From JBFLYC01 sp040756735 (lineage in GTDB: Bacteria; Bacillota; DSM-16504; Desulfitibacterales; Desulfitibacteraceae), in the NCBI GenBank assembly GCA_040756735.1, contig JBFLYC010000014.1, positions 1-64,000 on the forward strand: DNA of 64,000 nucleotides, in the 5' to 3' direction. The notes under the pieces are model-generated. The model worked only from the letters and a program-made list of their open reading frames with translations, made no database searches and was not told the origin of the DNA. The position numbers and the translations under genes were made by a program. Shown here in pieces: positions 53,713 through 61,844 of this stretch (position 1 is its first letter; each line of letters begins with the position of its first letter).

Positions 53713-54768
53713 CTATTCCTTGTTGCTTACTCCGGCTTCCTCAAATGTAGCCATCTCATGAATAATCTTTACAGAAGCATCAAGGAGGTTAAATGCAAGG
53801 GCTGCCCCTGTACCCTCGCCAAGTCTCAAATCCAGGTACAGCATGGGCTGCAGACCTATCATCTCCAACATGACCTTATGGCCCGGCTCCTGGGATAAAT
53901 GGGAAGCAAACATATAACTCCTGGACCGTGGTTCCAATTTATAGGCCACCAGAGCAGCAGCGGTGGAAATAAAACCATCAATTACCACCGGCGCTTTTCT
54001 GGATGCAGCCCCCAAGATTACTCCTGTCAAGGCTGCAATCTCCAATCCCCCTACCTTTTGTAGTACATCCAGGGGTTTTAGAGGGTCAGGATTGTTTACT
54101 TCAAGGGCTTTTTGAATGACCTGCTGTTTATTGACCAAACCTTTATCATCTACACCTGTACCCCTGCCTGTTACAAGCTCTATATTCTTACCGCTGAAGC
54201 AGGCTAATATGGCGCTGCTGGGAGTGGTGTTGCCAATTCCCATTTCCCCTGTTGCAATTAGAGACGCCCCTTCATCAACTGCCTTGTTCACCAATTCAAT
54301 TCCAACTTCTACTGCAGCTACAGTCTCTGCTTCTGTCATGGCAGGCTCTTTTGCCATATTTCTGGTACCCATCCTGACCTTCTTGTTGTTTAATTGAGGA
54401 TGTCCAGGTATTTCGGCAGCAACTCCCACATCAGTGACTATCACCTCAGCCCCTACATGTTTGGAAAGCACATTGATTGCCGCACCCTTGTTTAAAAAGT
54501 TCAGCACCATCTGGGGCGTCACTTCTTGCGGAAAAGCGCTTACCCCTTCTTCTACCACGCCATGATCACCAGCCATAACCATGACTACCTTCTTGCCAAG
54601 AGTAGGCATGGCTTTACCCTGGATGGAGGCTAACTGAATGGCGATTTTCTCCAAAACCCCCAGGCTTCCCGGCGGCTTTGTCAGGCTGTCAAGCCTAAGT
54701 GCGGCATCTGCAGCCGCCCTTTCATCAACTTCTTGAATTTCCTTCATGGTTTTTGTTAAAAGCTCCAT
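53713..54768 (-). CDS. cobT: nicotinate-nucleotide:dimethylbenzimidazole phosphoribosyltransferase CobT
   Basis: Makes alpha-ribazole phosphate, activating the lower ligand. LDSLTKPPGSLGVLEKIAIQLASIQ, VMVMAGDHGVVEEGVSAFPQEVT, LIATGEMGIGNTTPSSAILA and DLRLGEGTGAALAFNLLDA (with the catalytic Glu) are diagnostic. ATG 54768 follows AAGGAGGGC; the longer frame to 54849 extends into the repeat array. Own riboswitch (C) about 590 bases upstream. Confidence 0.93.
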   Translation of the reverse strand: MELLTKTMKEIQEVDERAAADAALRLDSLTKPPGSLGVLEKIAIQLASIQGKAMPTLGKKVVMVMAGDHGVVEEGVSAFPQEVTPQMVLNFLNKGAAINVLSKHVGAEVIVTDVGVAAEIPGHPQLNNKKVRMGTRNMAKEPAMTEAETVAAVEVGIELVNKAVDEGASLIATGEMGIGNTTPSSAILACFSGKNIELVTGRGTGVDDKGLVNKQQVIQKALEVNNPDPLKPLDVLQKVGGLEIAALTGVILGAASRKAPVVIDGFISTAAALVAYKLEPRSRSYMFASHLSQEPGHKVMLEMIGLQPMLYLDLRLGEGTGAALAFNLLDASVKIIHEMATFEEAGVSNKE

Positions 54769-54796
54769 TTTCTTGCCCTCCTTGTTTAATATGTCA

Positions 54797-55296
54797 GGGG
54801 ACACACCTCCCTTGGCGCGTAAACTCTTGGCTTGGAGGAATGTCCCCAACGTATGTCAGGGGACACACCTCCCTTGCTGCGTAAACTCTTGGCTTGGAGG
54901 AATGTCCCCAACGTATGTCAGGGGACACACCTCCTGCATGAGGCAGGACGCATGAGGCATGATGCAGAATAAACCTTAATTCATACTCCATGTTTCTTGC
55001 TACTTGCTTCTTTGCTTCTTGAATAGTGGAATGTCCCCAACGTATGTCAGGGGACACACCTCCTGCATGAGGCAGGACGCATGATGCAGAATAAACCTTA
55101 ATTCATGCTCCATGTTTCTTGTTTCTTGCTACTTGCTTCTTTGCTTCTTGAATAGTGGAATGTCCCCAACGTATGTCAGGGGACACACCTCCTGCATGAG
55201 GCAGGACGCATGAGGCATGATGCAGAATAAACCTTAATTCATACTCCATGTTTCTTGCTACTTGCTTCTTTGCTTCTTGAATAGTGGAATGTCCCC
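54797..55296. repeat. tandem array of five GGGGACA/TGTCCCC elements in the cobT leader
   Basis: Two short units of 51 bases (54797-54847, 54859-54909) and three long units of 118 bases (54921-55038, 55050-55167, 55179-55296). Each runs from GGGGACAC to TGTCCCC and is joined by the constant 11- to 12-base linker AACGTATGTCAG. Long units carry inverted stretches that can fold. The array lies wholly between the riboswitch-C terminator and cobT, so it belongs to the leader RNA. Confidence 0.9.
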
Positions 55297-55304
55297 AACG
55301 TAAT

Positions 55305-55336
55305 AAAAAATCTCCAAGCTTTAATAAGCTTGAAGA
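55305..55336 (-). terminator. terminator between cobalamin riboswitch C and cobT
   Basis: On the minus strand TCTTCAAGCTT / AAGCTTGGAGA with a short loop and TTTTTT tail. Confidence 0.87.
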
Positions 55337-55354
55337 CTTTTCCATCATCCTCAA

Positions 55355-55537
55355 TGCAGTCCGGTTTTAGGCAGGTTTCCTGGCTTCCGGATCAAGCGCC
55401 TATGGTCATGCCTTCCCAGAAATAATCCCAGTGGCTTATAAACTAACCAAGACTAACCGGTTACAGTGGCGGGTCCGCTCAGGTCTTGAACCTGATTCCC
55501 TTTTATCCCCAAAGGGGCACCTAATCCATTGTGCATT
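55355..55537 (-). ncRNA. cobalamin riboswitch C, upstream of cobT
   Basis: Minus-strand core GGACCCGCCACTGTAACC with upstream GGGAATCAGGTTCAAGACCTG and 3' GAAGCCAGGAAACCTGCC. AATGCA and TGCATT can close P1. Confidence 0.94.
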
Positions 55538-55667
55538 ATTTAAATTGTTAGCATTATTTTGTTAGCATTATTATAGATTATTTACAGGGAGAAATTCAAG
55601 CATAAATGTTTTCTTCTCGTATTTTCTTATACCCATAACTAGGCGTAAACCATAACCTAATACCTTT

Positions 55668-56414
55668 TTAAACTTTGAACACCTTCTTAGCACAAGCTCC
55701 TGCACATTTCCCGCACACATCCGCAAGACCAAACTCTTTAAATTCATCAGCTATCTTAAGCAGCCTTTGGTAGCATGTCTGTTTGTCAATGCCTTCTTCA
55801 ACAAGGGCCTGAACAGGACAAGCTTTCACACAAACCAGACACTTTTTGTTTTGGTAGTGCAGGCAGTATTCTACATCAGGCCGCCTGGTTGGTTCAACAT
55901 AGGCATCAATGACAATGCTTCCAAATCTGCCTGCGCAACCCGCCTCGGTAATCAACATTTTATTGACACCAAAAGTTCCCAGCCCGGCGATATAGGCAAT
56001 GCTCTTGTGGGACCAGGGAGCCCTTAGAGTTTTTTCATCAAAATTGTGGGTAGCCTTCTGATATTCTCCCTTGACGCCTGCCTGGGCAAGCTTATCCTTT
56101 AATACAGAACAAATCTGATTAATTGCTTTATTTGCTGCTATATAACTTTCCACCCACTCCTGCGATACTTTTCCACCACCCCTGTTTGAACTGACAACAG
56201 CCTCTTTAAAGGGAACAAAAAAAGCAGCTACTGTCCTGGCTTCCGGCAGCAGTTCCTGGGGAAGCAGATGGTGGGGGAGCAGATCTTTAAGTTTAAGAAA
56301 GAGCGGATCACCGGCATCCGCATATCCCAGCAAAGGATCTTCAAAATAAGTCATATCACCCTGTATGATGCTTTTAACAACACCTTCAATCAATTGCTTG
56401 ATATTATCCGGCAT
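55668..56414 (-). CDS. QueG-like 4Fe-4S double-cluster protein
   Basis: 248 residues related to epoxyqueuosine reductase, a cobalamin-dependent family, but shorter. The C-terminus has a ferredoxin-like Cys pattern, CLVCVKACPVQALVEEGI then C in KQTCYQRL and CGKCAGACAKKVF. The upstream part holds FFVPFKEAV and SIAYIAGLGTFGVNKMLITEAGCAGRFGSIV. True QueG function is uncertain since the tRNA-binding C-terminal repeats are absent. Downstream of dctM and upstream of riboswitch C. Confidence 0.75.
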   Translation of the reverse strand: MPDNIKQLIEGVVKSIIQGDMTYFEDPLLGYADAGDPLFLKLKDLLPHHLLPQELLPEARTVAAFFVPFKEAVVSSNRGGGKVSQEWVESYIAANKAINQICSVLKDKLAQAGVKGEYQKATHNFDEKTLRAPWSHKSIAYIAGLGTFGVNKMLITEAGCAGRFGSIVIDAYVEPTRRPDVEYCLHYQNKKCLVCVKACPVQALVEEGIDKQTCYQRLLKIADEFKEFGLADVCGKCAGACAKKVFKV

Positions 56415-56483
56415 TTAATTTAACCTCCCCGTCAATCAAGAGATATTCATTATTATACCAGATTCATCACCCTGCAGGTTATA

Positions 56484-57764
56484 TTATTTCATCAAAACCT
56501 GGGGCAGCCACATTGACAACTTGGGGAAGTTAGTTATTAGCACCACAGTTATTAACTCTATGATTAAAAAAGGAATAATCTTGCGGCTTATTTGTTCAAT
56601 GCGTAAATTAGAAATGCCGCAGGCAACAAAGAGGTTTACTGCTAGAGGCGGAGTTATCATGCCGACGGAGGTGTTTACAACCATTATGATTCCTAAAAGC
56701 AGCGGGTCAATACCAATTACTACCGCCAAGGGAAGCAGTATAGGAGCAATTAAAAGGATTATTGCCTGGGTTTCTAAAAAAGTTCCCAGAACCAGAAGCA
56801 AGATATTTATAAGAAGTGTTAGGACAAAAATGTTGGTTGAAATACTAAGCATTGACTTGGTTACAGCAGCAGGAATCTGGGCGCTTGTAATCAACCAGGA
56901 AAAAGAGGCCGAAGTGGCTATTACCAGCAGGACCACTGAAGTGCTGATGCCAGCCTTAACAATTATTTTCCCCATATCCTTAATACATATTTCCCGATAA
57001 ATAAACATGCTCACTATGAAGGCATAAACAACTGCTACTGCTGCTGCCTCGGTAGGAGTAAAAACGCCCCCATAGATGCCGCCTAATATTATCACAGGCA
57101 TCATCAGCGCCAGGATTGCTTCCTTTCCCGCTTTCAAAAAATCTTTAAAAGTTGACCTTTCTTCCCCCTTAAGATCAAGTTTCTTGGAGTACATAATAAC
57201 AACTAAAACTAGTCCCATGGCCATGATTATACCCGGTATTATTCCTGCAATAAAAAGAGCGCCTATAGAAACACCGGCTACAACACCATAGGTAATCATG
57301 GGAATACTGGGAGGAATAATGACACCTAAAGTTCCTCCAGCAGCTGCAATTGCTGAAGCAAAGTCCTTTGGATAGCCGGCCCTGATCATGGAAGGAATCA
57401 TTATTCCACCTATAGCAGCAACTGTAGCAGGATTAGAACCGGAAATCGCACCAAAAAAAGCTGAAGCCACAATAGTGATTACTCCTAACCCCCCGGGCAG
57501 TCCTCCAACAATTGTTTTGGCAAAATTAATCAACCTCCTTGAGATACCTCCACTCTCCATAATACAGCCTGCAAGCATAAAGAAGGGAATAGCCATAAAA
57601 GGAAAAGAATCAACTGATGTAAACATTCTTTGAGCCACAAGGAGGAGGGGAGTAGGCATGGTGCCAAATTGTAACGCTGCGAAAGACGCCAGGCCTAAGG
57701 CCACAGCAATGGGCACATTAATCAACAAGAGAATTAATAAGGTTCCAAACATTATCAGGGTCAT
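56484..57764 (-). CDS. dctM: TRAP transporter large permease DctM (second system)
   Basis: 426 residues, about 12 membrane helices. FFGAISGSNPATVAAIGGIMIPSM, GGTLGVIIPPSIPMITYGVVAG, YGGVFTPTEAAAVAVVYA and TSVGMITPPLAVNLFVACGI are DctM marks. ATG overlaps the dctQ stop by 4 bases. Last transporter gene of the sigma-54 operon. Confidence 0.92.
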   Translation of the reverse strand: MTLIMFGTLLILLLINVPIAVALGLASFAALQFGTMPTPLLLVAQRMFTSVDSFPFMAIPFFMLAGCIMESGGISRRLINFAKTIVGGLPGGLGVITIVASAFFGAISGSNPATVAAIGGIMIPSMIRAGYPKDFASAIAAAGGTLGVIIPPSIPMITYGVVAGVSIGALFIAGIIPGIIMAMGLVLVVIMYSKKLDLKGEERSTFKDFLKAGKEAILALMMPVIILGGIYGGVFTPTEAAAVAVVYAFIVSMFIYREICIKDMGKIIVKAGISTSVVLLVIATSASFSWLITSAQIPAAVTKSMLSISTNIFVLTLLINILLLVLGTFLETQAIILLIAPILLPLAVVIGIDPLLLGIIMVVNTSVGMITPPLAVNLFVACGISNLRIEQISRKIIPFLIIELITVVLITNFPKLSMWLPQVLMK

Positions 57765-58279
57765 ACACTTTCCTCCTTATCTGCTTTAACTTTGTACCCA
57801 TTGGTAAATAGCAGGGCTTGAACAGCTCTGATGCTCATTAGAAAACAGCCAACGGGAACAGCCAGATATGCCCACCAGATAGGAACAAAAAGTGCGGGTG
57901 ATGTCTGTTTAATATTAATTTGATGCTGGATAATTTTATAAGAAAAATACACTACCAGAGCACAAAAAAATACTATGATTACAGTTCTCAAAATACAGAA
58001 AAAAGCACGCAGTTTTCCTGGAAAAATCGATACCAGGGCATCAATTCCTAAATGCGCACCGCGCTTCATTCCCAAACTAGCCCCAATATAGGCAAGCCAA
58101 ACCATTATATATCTTGCTAATTCTTCAGACCATGGGATGGAGAAAAGCTGCAGGTATCTGGCTACAGTTGCGACAAAAACCACAATTACCATCATTGGAA
58201 ATAGTGCAATAAGAATATACTCCTCCAAGTTGTCAAATAACTTTTTCAAATAATACATGGCCTTCCTCCCTTTAAGCAT
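57761..58279 (-). CDS. dctQ: TRAP transporter small permease DctQ (second system)
   Basis: 172 residues, four membrane helices; FSIPWSEELARYIMVWLAYIGASLGMKRGAHLGIDALVS is the typical DctQ second-helix region (about 52-90). Separated from dctP by about 100 bases that contain a strong hairpin (58312-58342). Confidence 0.88.
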   Translation of the reverse strand: MLKGRKAMYYLKKLFDNLEEYILIALFPMMVIVVFVATVARYLQLFSIPWSEELARYIMVWLAYIGASLGMKRGAHLGIDALVSIFPGKLRAFFCILRTVIIVFFCALVVYFSYKIIQHQINIKQTSPALFVPIWWAYLAVPVGCFLMSIRAVQALLFTNGYKVKADKEESV

Positions 58280-58311
58280 TGATAGGTTGACACTTTCAAA
58301 ATAATCACCGA

Positions 58312-58342
58312 CAAGGCGAACCGTTTAAAACGATCCACCTTG
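58312..58342 (-). other. intercistronic hairpin between dctP and dctQ
   Basis: Minus-strand stem CAAGGTG / CGCCTTG with inner pairing ATCGTTT / AAACGGT and little loop. No T-run follows. Probably protects the dctP message from 3' decay, giving more binding protein than permease (inference). Confidence 0.6.
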
Positions 58343-58377
58343 CCAGTTCTTAACCACAACAATAAAGTCTATCAAGC

Positions 58378-59391
58378 TTACTTCATTAAGGCTTCAATTA
58401 TGTCTTTTCCTATTTTATTTTGGAATTTTTCATAGACAGGCTTAGTCGCTTCCTGCCATACAGCCTTGTCTGGTCTGGTTATAGTCATACCCGCAGCTTC
58501 CAACTTCTCAATGAAGCCTGCTTCCTGCTCAATACAGAACTGGCGTTCCCAATCCCTGGCTTCTTTTTCTGCCTCCAGGATTATTTGCTGATAATCCTGA
58601 GGAAGCTTTTCAAAAAAGGCCTTGTTTACCAGCAAGGCAGCAGGGGCATAAAAATGCCCGGTCAAAGCAAGATAGTCCTGTACTTCGGCAAACTTGCTAG
58701 TGTAAATAATGATTAGAGGATTTTCCTGTCCATCAACAGTTTTTTGCTGCAAGGCGGTAAACAGTTCTCCAAAAGGCATGGGCACAGGATTTGCTCCAAG
58801 GTGTCTAAATGTTTCCACATGTACAGGGTTTTCCATGAGACGAATTGTCAGACCTTTTACATCTTCAGGATTTACCACAGCACGTCTGCTGTTTGTAAGC
58901 ATTCTAAAACCATTCTCCCAAAAACCCAGACCCAATAAACCGGATGGTTCTAAGGAGGCCAGAATTTCCTTGCCTATGGGACCATCAAAAGCAGCATAAG
59001 CCTTCTGTCTATCTTGAATGATAAAAGGCAGGTCAAACACCATGAATTTGTCCGAGAAGTTAGCCAAGGGAGCTGTTGAAACCAATGTCATTTCCAAGGT
59101 TCCCATGGATACTCCCTCAATTGCATCTCGCTCACTTCCCAACTGAGCGCTGTGGAAAATTTGCAATTCAATCATCCCGTTAGATTTTTGCTGCAACAGT
59201 TCATTGAATTTTTCAAGACCTTTTTGATAGTGGGAATCAGGAGCTATAGTATGTGCCACGCGCATGACAACTTTCTCTTGTTTTGGAGCTTCAGGCTCAG
59301 AAGTTTGAGGACTCTTTTCTCCTCCACCACAACCGGCCATAACCAACATAAGAAACACAACCAACAACAAAACCCCAAACCTTTTAAACAA
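58378..59391 (-). CDS. dctP: TRAP transporter substrate-binding lipoprotein DctP (second system)
   Basis: 337 residues. Lipoprotein signal ending LVMAGCGG. Mature part has VMRVAHTIAPDSHYQKGLEKF, AQLGSERDAIEGVSMGTLEM and the family Arg region GLTIRLMENPVHVETFRHLGANPVPMPFGELFTALQQKTVDGQENP (about 185-230). Encoded with a four-carbon sugar-acid kinase and dehydrogenase, so the ligand is probably an aldonate such as threonate or erythronate (inference). Confidence 0.9.
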   Translation of the reverse strand: MFKRFGVLLLVVFLMLVMAGCGGGEKSPQTSEPEAPKQEKVVMRVAHTIAPDSHYQKGLEKFNELLQQKSNGMIELQIFHSAQLGSERDAIEGVSMGTLEMTLVSTAPLANFSDKFMVFDLPFIIQDRQKAYAAFDGPIGKEILASLEPSGLLGLGFWENGFRMLTNSRRAVVNPEDVKGLTIRLMENPVHVETFRHLGANPVPMPFGELFTALQQKTVDGQENPLIIIYTSKFAEVQDYLALTGHFYAPAALLVNKAFFEKLPQDYQQIILEAEKEARDWERQFCIEQEAGFIEKLEAAGMTITRPDKAVWQEATKPVYEKFQNKIGKDIIEALMK

Positions 59392-59529
59392 TGCGTTCTC
59401 CTCCCATTATAAAAATTTTAGAAACTTGAGTTGCGCTACACCAATTCCTAATTTCCACCCCCCCCGTTAAAATAATGCACGTTGTTTGCTCTAAATAAAT
59501 TATGTTTTAGACTTGTTTCTTCTTATATA

Positions 59530-60804
59530 CTAATCGTTAGCTATTACCGGCAGCATATCCGGTGCATGGGTGAGCACGGCAATTTTTGCTTTTGGGCCAT
59601 AAAGTTGTAATGCATGATTAATGGCATCTTGACAATCTGTAAAGTAACTAAATCCCAATTTCTTGGCTTCCAGAGGAGTAATGCCTCCAGACACAAGATA
59701 CACATTTGCTCTTTGACGCACCTGGCCCCAGGCTATAGCTAACGCAGCTGCTACAGGATCAGCAATCTTTCCCTCTTGCAGCAAGCTTCTAACTTCATCT
59801 GGCGGAAGCGCTGCATAATCCAGCATCTCAGCATGGGTTTTGGCCACTCCTTCAGGACATGGAGCAACAACAATAATTGTTCCGCCAGACCTGACTGCCA
59901 AATCAGAAGGGTAAAGTGTTTTGTGAGCCTGCCAGAATTCCAAATTGCAGGGATGGGAACTAGCCAGTACAATATCTGCTTCATGAGGAAGAATAACAGA
60001 ATACACCATTTTGCAAACCTCCACACCCCGCTCAAAAGCTTTTTCAACATCGCCAAAAAATGCTTTGATAACCTGTCCATGCCTGTCTAAAACAGTATTA
60101 AAAATTAAATTAACACCGACCATTCTGGCAATGCGATTCAATTCCTTACGCACAGGATTATCCTCCATCCCAAGGTAAGACCTGGGCGCTTTTATACTCA
60201 GTAAATGAGTAGCGCCTGTAGTCTGCTCTCCGGAAACCCCTGGTTGAACTATCTTTGCACCCCCTGCAAAGCCAGGAATATGATGGGGAACAATGCTGCC
60301 TATACCAATGACAAGATCTGCTTCATAGACACGTTTAGATATTTCTATAGGAGTGCCGTTTTCTGTAGTCCCTAAATTTACAAGTTCACTCTTATCTTTA
60401 TAACTATGGTTAAAAATTCTCACTCTATCTGTTACTTCTTTACCGAATTTTTGCAATATTTCTTCTGAAGTCATATCCCGATGGGTTCCCAGGGCTATGA
60501 CGACAGAAATATGGGAGTCTTCTACACCTGCGCCATTTAATTCATCAAGCAATACGGGTATTATTACATCTGTCGGTGTTAATCTGGTATTGTCATCAGC
60601 TATGAGCACTACATTTTCTTTTCCCCGTGCTGCTTCTTTTAGTCCAGCAGAACCAATTGGTTCCGTCAATGCCCGGGATATTTCCAACCTGGCATTCTCT
60701 ACCGGTTTGACATCAGAAGGCGAATAAATGCCCATCAAATTAGCATCAGGGATTTCTACTACAACATCCTTAAATTCACCCTGAGGAAGAGTTACTTGAG
60801 CCAA
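59530..60804 (-). CDS. LarA-family (DUF2088) racemase/epimerase-like protein
   Basis: Related to nickel-pincer lactate racemase LarA. It has ADDNTRLTPTDVIIPVLLDEL, IALGTHRDMTSEEI (conserved His), GIGSIVPHHIPGFAGGAKIVQPGVSG (His pair and the Lys that anchors the cofactor in LarA) and HPCNLEFWQAHKTL. TTG at 60804, 8 bases after AGGAG, is preferred over TTG 60831. No larB, larC or larE lies in the window. In this operon it may epimerise a sugar acid before phosphorylation. Confidence 0.85.
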   Translation of the reverse strand: MAQVTLPQGEFKDVVVEIPDANLMGIYSPSDVKPVENARLEISRALTEPIGSAGLKEAARGKENVVLIADDNTRLTPTDVIIPVLLDELNGAGVEDSHISVVIALGTHRDMTSEEILQKFGKEVTDRVRIFNHSYKDKSELVNLGTTENGTPIEISKRVYEADLVIGIGSIVPHHIPGFAGGAKIVQPGVSGEQTTGATHLLSIKAPRSYLGMEDNPVRKELNRIARMVGVNLIFNTVLDRHGQVIKAFFGDVEKAFERGVEVCKMVYSVILPHEADIVLASSHPCNLEFWQAHKTLYPSDLAVRSGGTIIVVAPCPEGVAKTHAEMLDYAALPPDEVRSLLQEGKIADPVAAALAIAWGQVRQRANVYLVSGGITPLEAKKLGFSYFTDCQDAINHALQLYGPKAKIAVLTHAPDMLPVIAND

Positions 60805-60821
60805 TACTCTCACTCCTTTTC

Positions 60822-61829
60822 TCACTTGCAAAACTTTGCCCGGGCCATTAGAGCAGCTGTTTTCAAAGCGGCCTTCAAACTTCTGTCATCAGCCGTACCC
60901 CTGCCGGCCTTGCCAAATGCCGTCCCATGATCAACTGAAGTTCTAATCATGGGAAGTCCCATGGTTACGTTGACACCATCTTCAAAATTAATGATTTTAA
61001 CAGGGATATGTCCTTGATCATGATACATGACAACAATAACCTTGAATTGCCCCTTAGCAGCCCTCACAAAAACAGTATCTGGAGGCAATGGACCCATAAT
61101 ATCCAATCCCTTATTTCTGCCTGACTCCACAGCTGGAATGATTTCTTCAATTTCTTCACGCCCAAAAGCTCCGCCTTCCCCTGCATGTGGATTAAGCCCT
61201 GCAATACCAATTGTTTTATTCTCAAGTTTAAAAGTATCTATTACTTCCTGAGCTAAATCTAACAAGACGCCGACTCTTTCTTTGGTAACACGGTCACAGG
61301 CTTCTCTGAGTGAACAATGTGTGCTTACATGCAAAACATAAAGGTCATTAACCGCCAGCATCATGGCATAGTTTTTTGTACCGGTTTTTTCTGCAAAAAT
61401 CTCTGTATGACCGGGGTAAGAATACCCTGCCTTATGCATGGATTCTTTATTAATTGGACCAGTAACTACTCCATGTACCTCTTCATTTAAGGCCATGTCG
61501 ATTGCTTTTAAGATATAGCTCGCAGAAGCCTTGCCGGCAGCTGCACTGACTTTTCCATACTGCACTTCAGCCATATTTTCATTTTCAACATGAAAAACAT
61601 CAATAGTCCCACATTTATACAGTCCTTCCGATACAGAAGCAACAGAATTGATTTTCAAAGGCTTTGAAACAAAAGACAGGCACTTTTCCAAATAATTTGC
61701 ATCTCCCACAACCAGGGGACAACAGATTTCATAAAAATACTCATCAGTTAAAGCTTTTACAGCTATCTCAGCGCCAATTCCAGCGGGATCACCCATTGTA
61801 ACAGCCAAAATAGGTCGAAAATTACTCAT
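60822..61829 (-). CDS. pdxA2: PdxA2-type four-carbon acid phosphate dehydrogenase
   Basis: PdxA family, NAD-dependent oxidative decarboxylation. ILAVTMGDPAGIGAEIAVKAL, VVTGPINKESMHKAGYSYPGHTEIFAEKTG, LHVSTHCSLREACDRVT with metal His, GLNPHAGEGGAFGREE, VVMYHDQGHIPVKI. With a DUF1537 kinase next to it, the likely reaction is D-threonate- or D-erythronate-4-phosphate to dihydroxyacetone phosphate and CO2, not pyridoxine synthesis. GGAGG before ATG. Confidence 0.88.
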   Translation of the reverse strand: MSNFRPILAVTMGDPAGIGAEIAVKALTDEYFYEICCPLVVGDANYLEKCLSFVSKPLKINSVASVSEGLYKCGTIDVFHVENENMAEVQYGKVSAAAGKASASYILKAIDMALNEEVHGVVTGPINKESMHKAGYSYPGHTEIFAEKTGTKNYAMMLAVNDLYVLHVSTHCSLREACDRVTKERVGVLLDLAQEVIDTFKLENKTIGIAGLNPHAGEGGAFGREEIEEIIPAVESGRNKGLDIMGPLPPDTVFVRAAKGQFKVIVVMYHDQGHIPVKIINFEDGVNVTMGLPMIRTSVDHGTAFGKAGRGTADDRSLKAALKTAALMARAKFCK

Positions 61830-61844
61830 GAAAATTCCTCCTGA

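Noticed and set aside
54797..55296. CRISPR array
   Set aside because: Units are 51 or 118 bases and the linker is constant, so there are no variable spacers. No cas genes are present.
59392..59529. Second sigma-54 promoter ahead of dctP
   Set aside because: A GG/GC pair is present but spacing does not fit the -24/-12 consensus.
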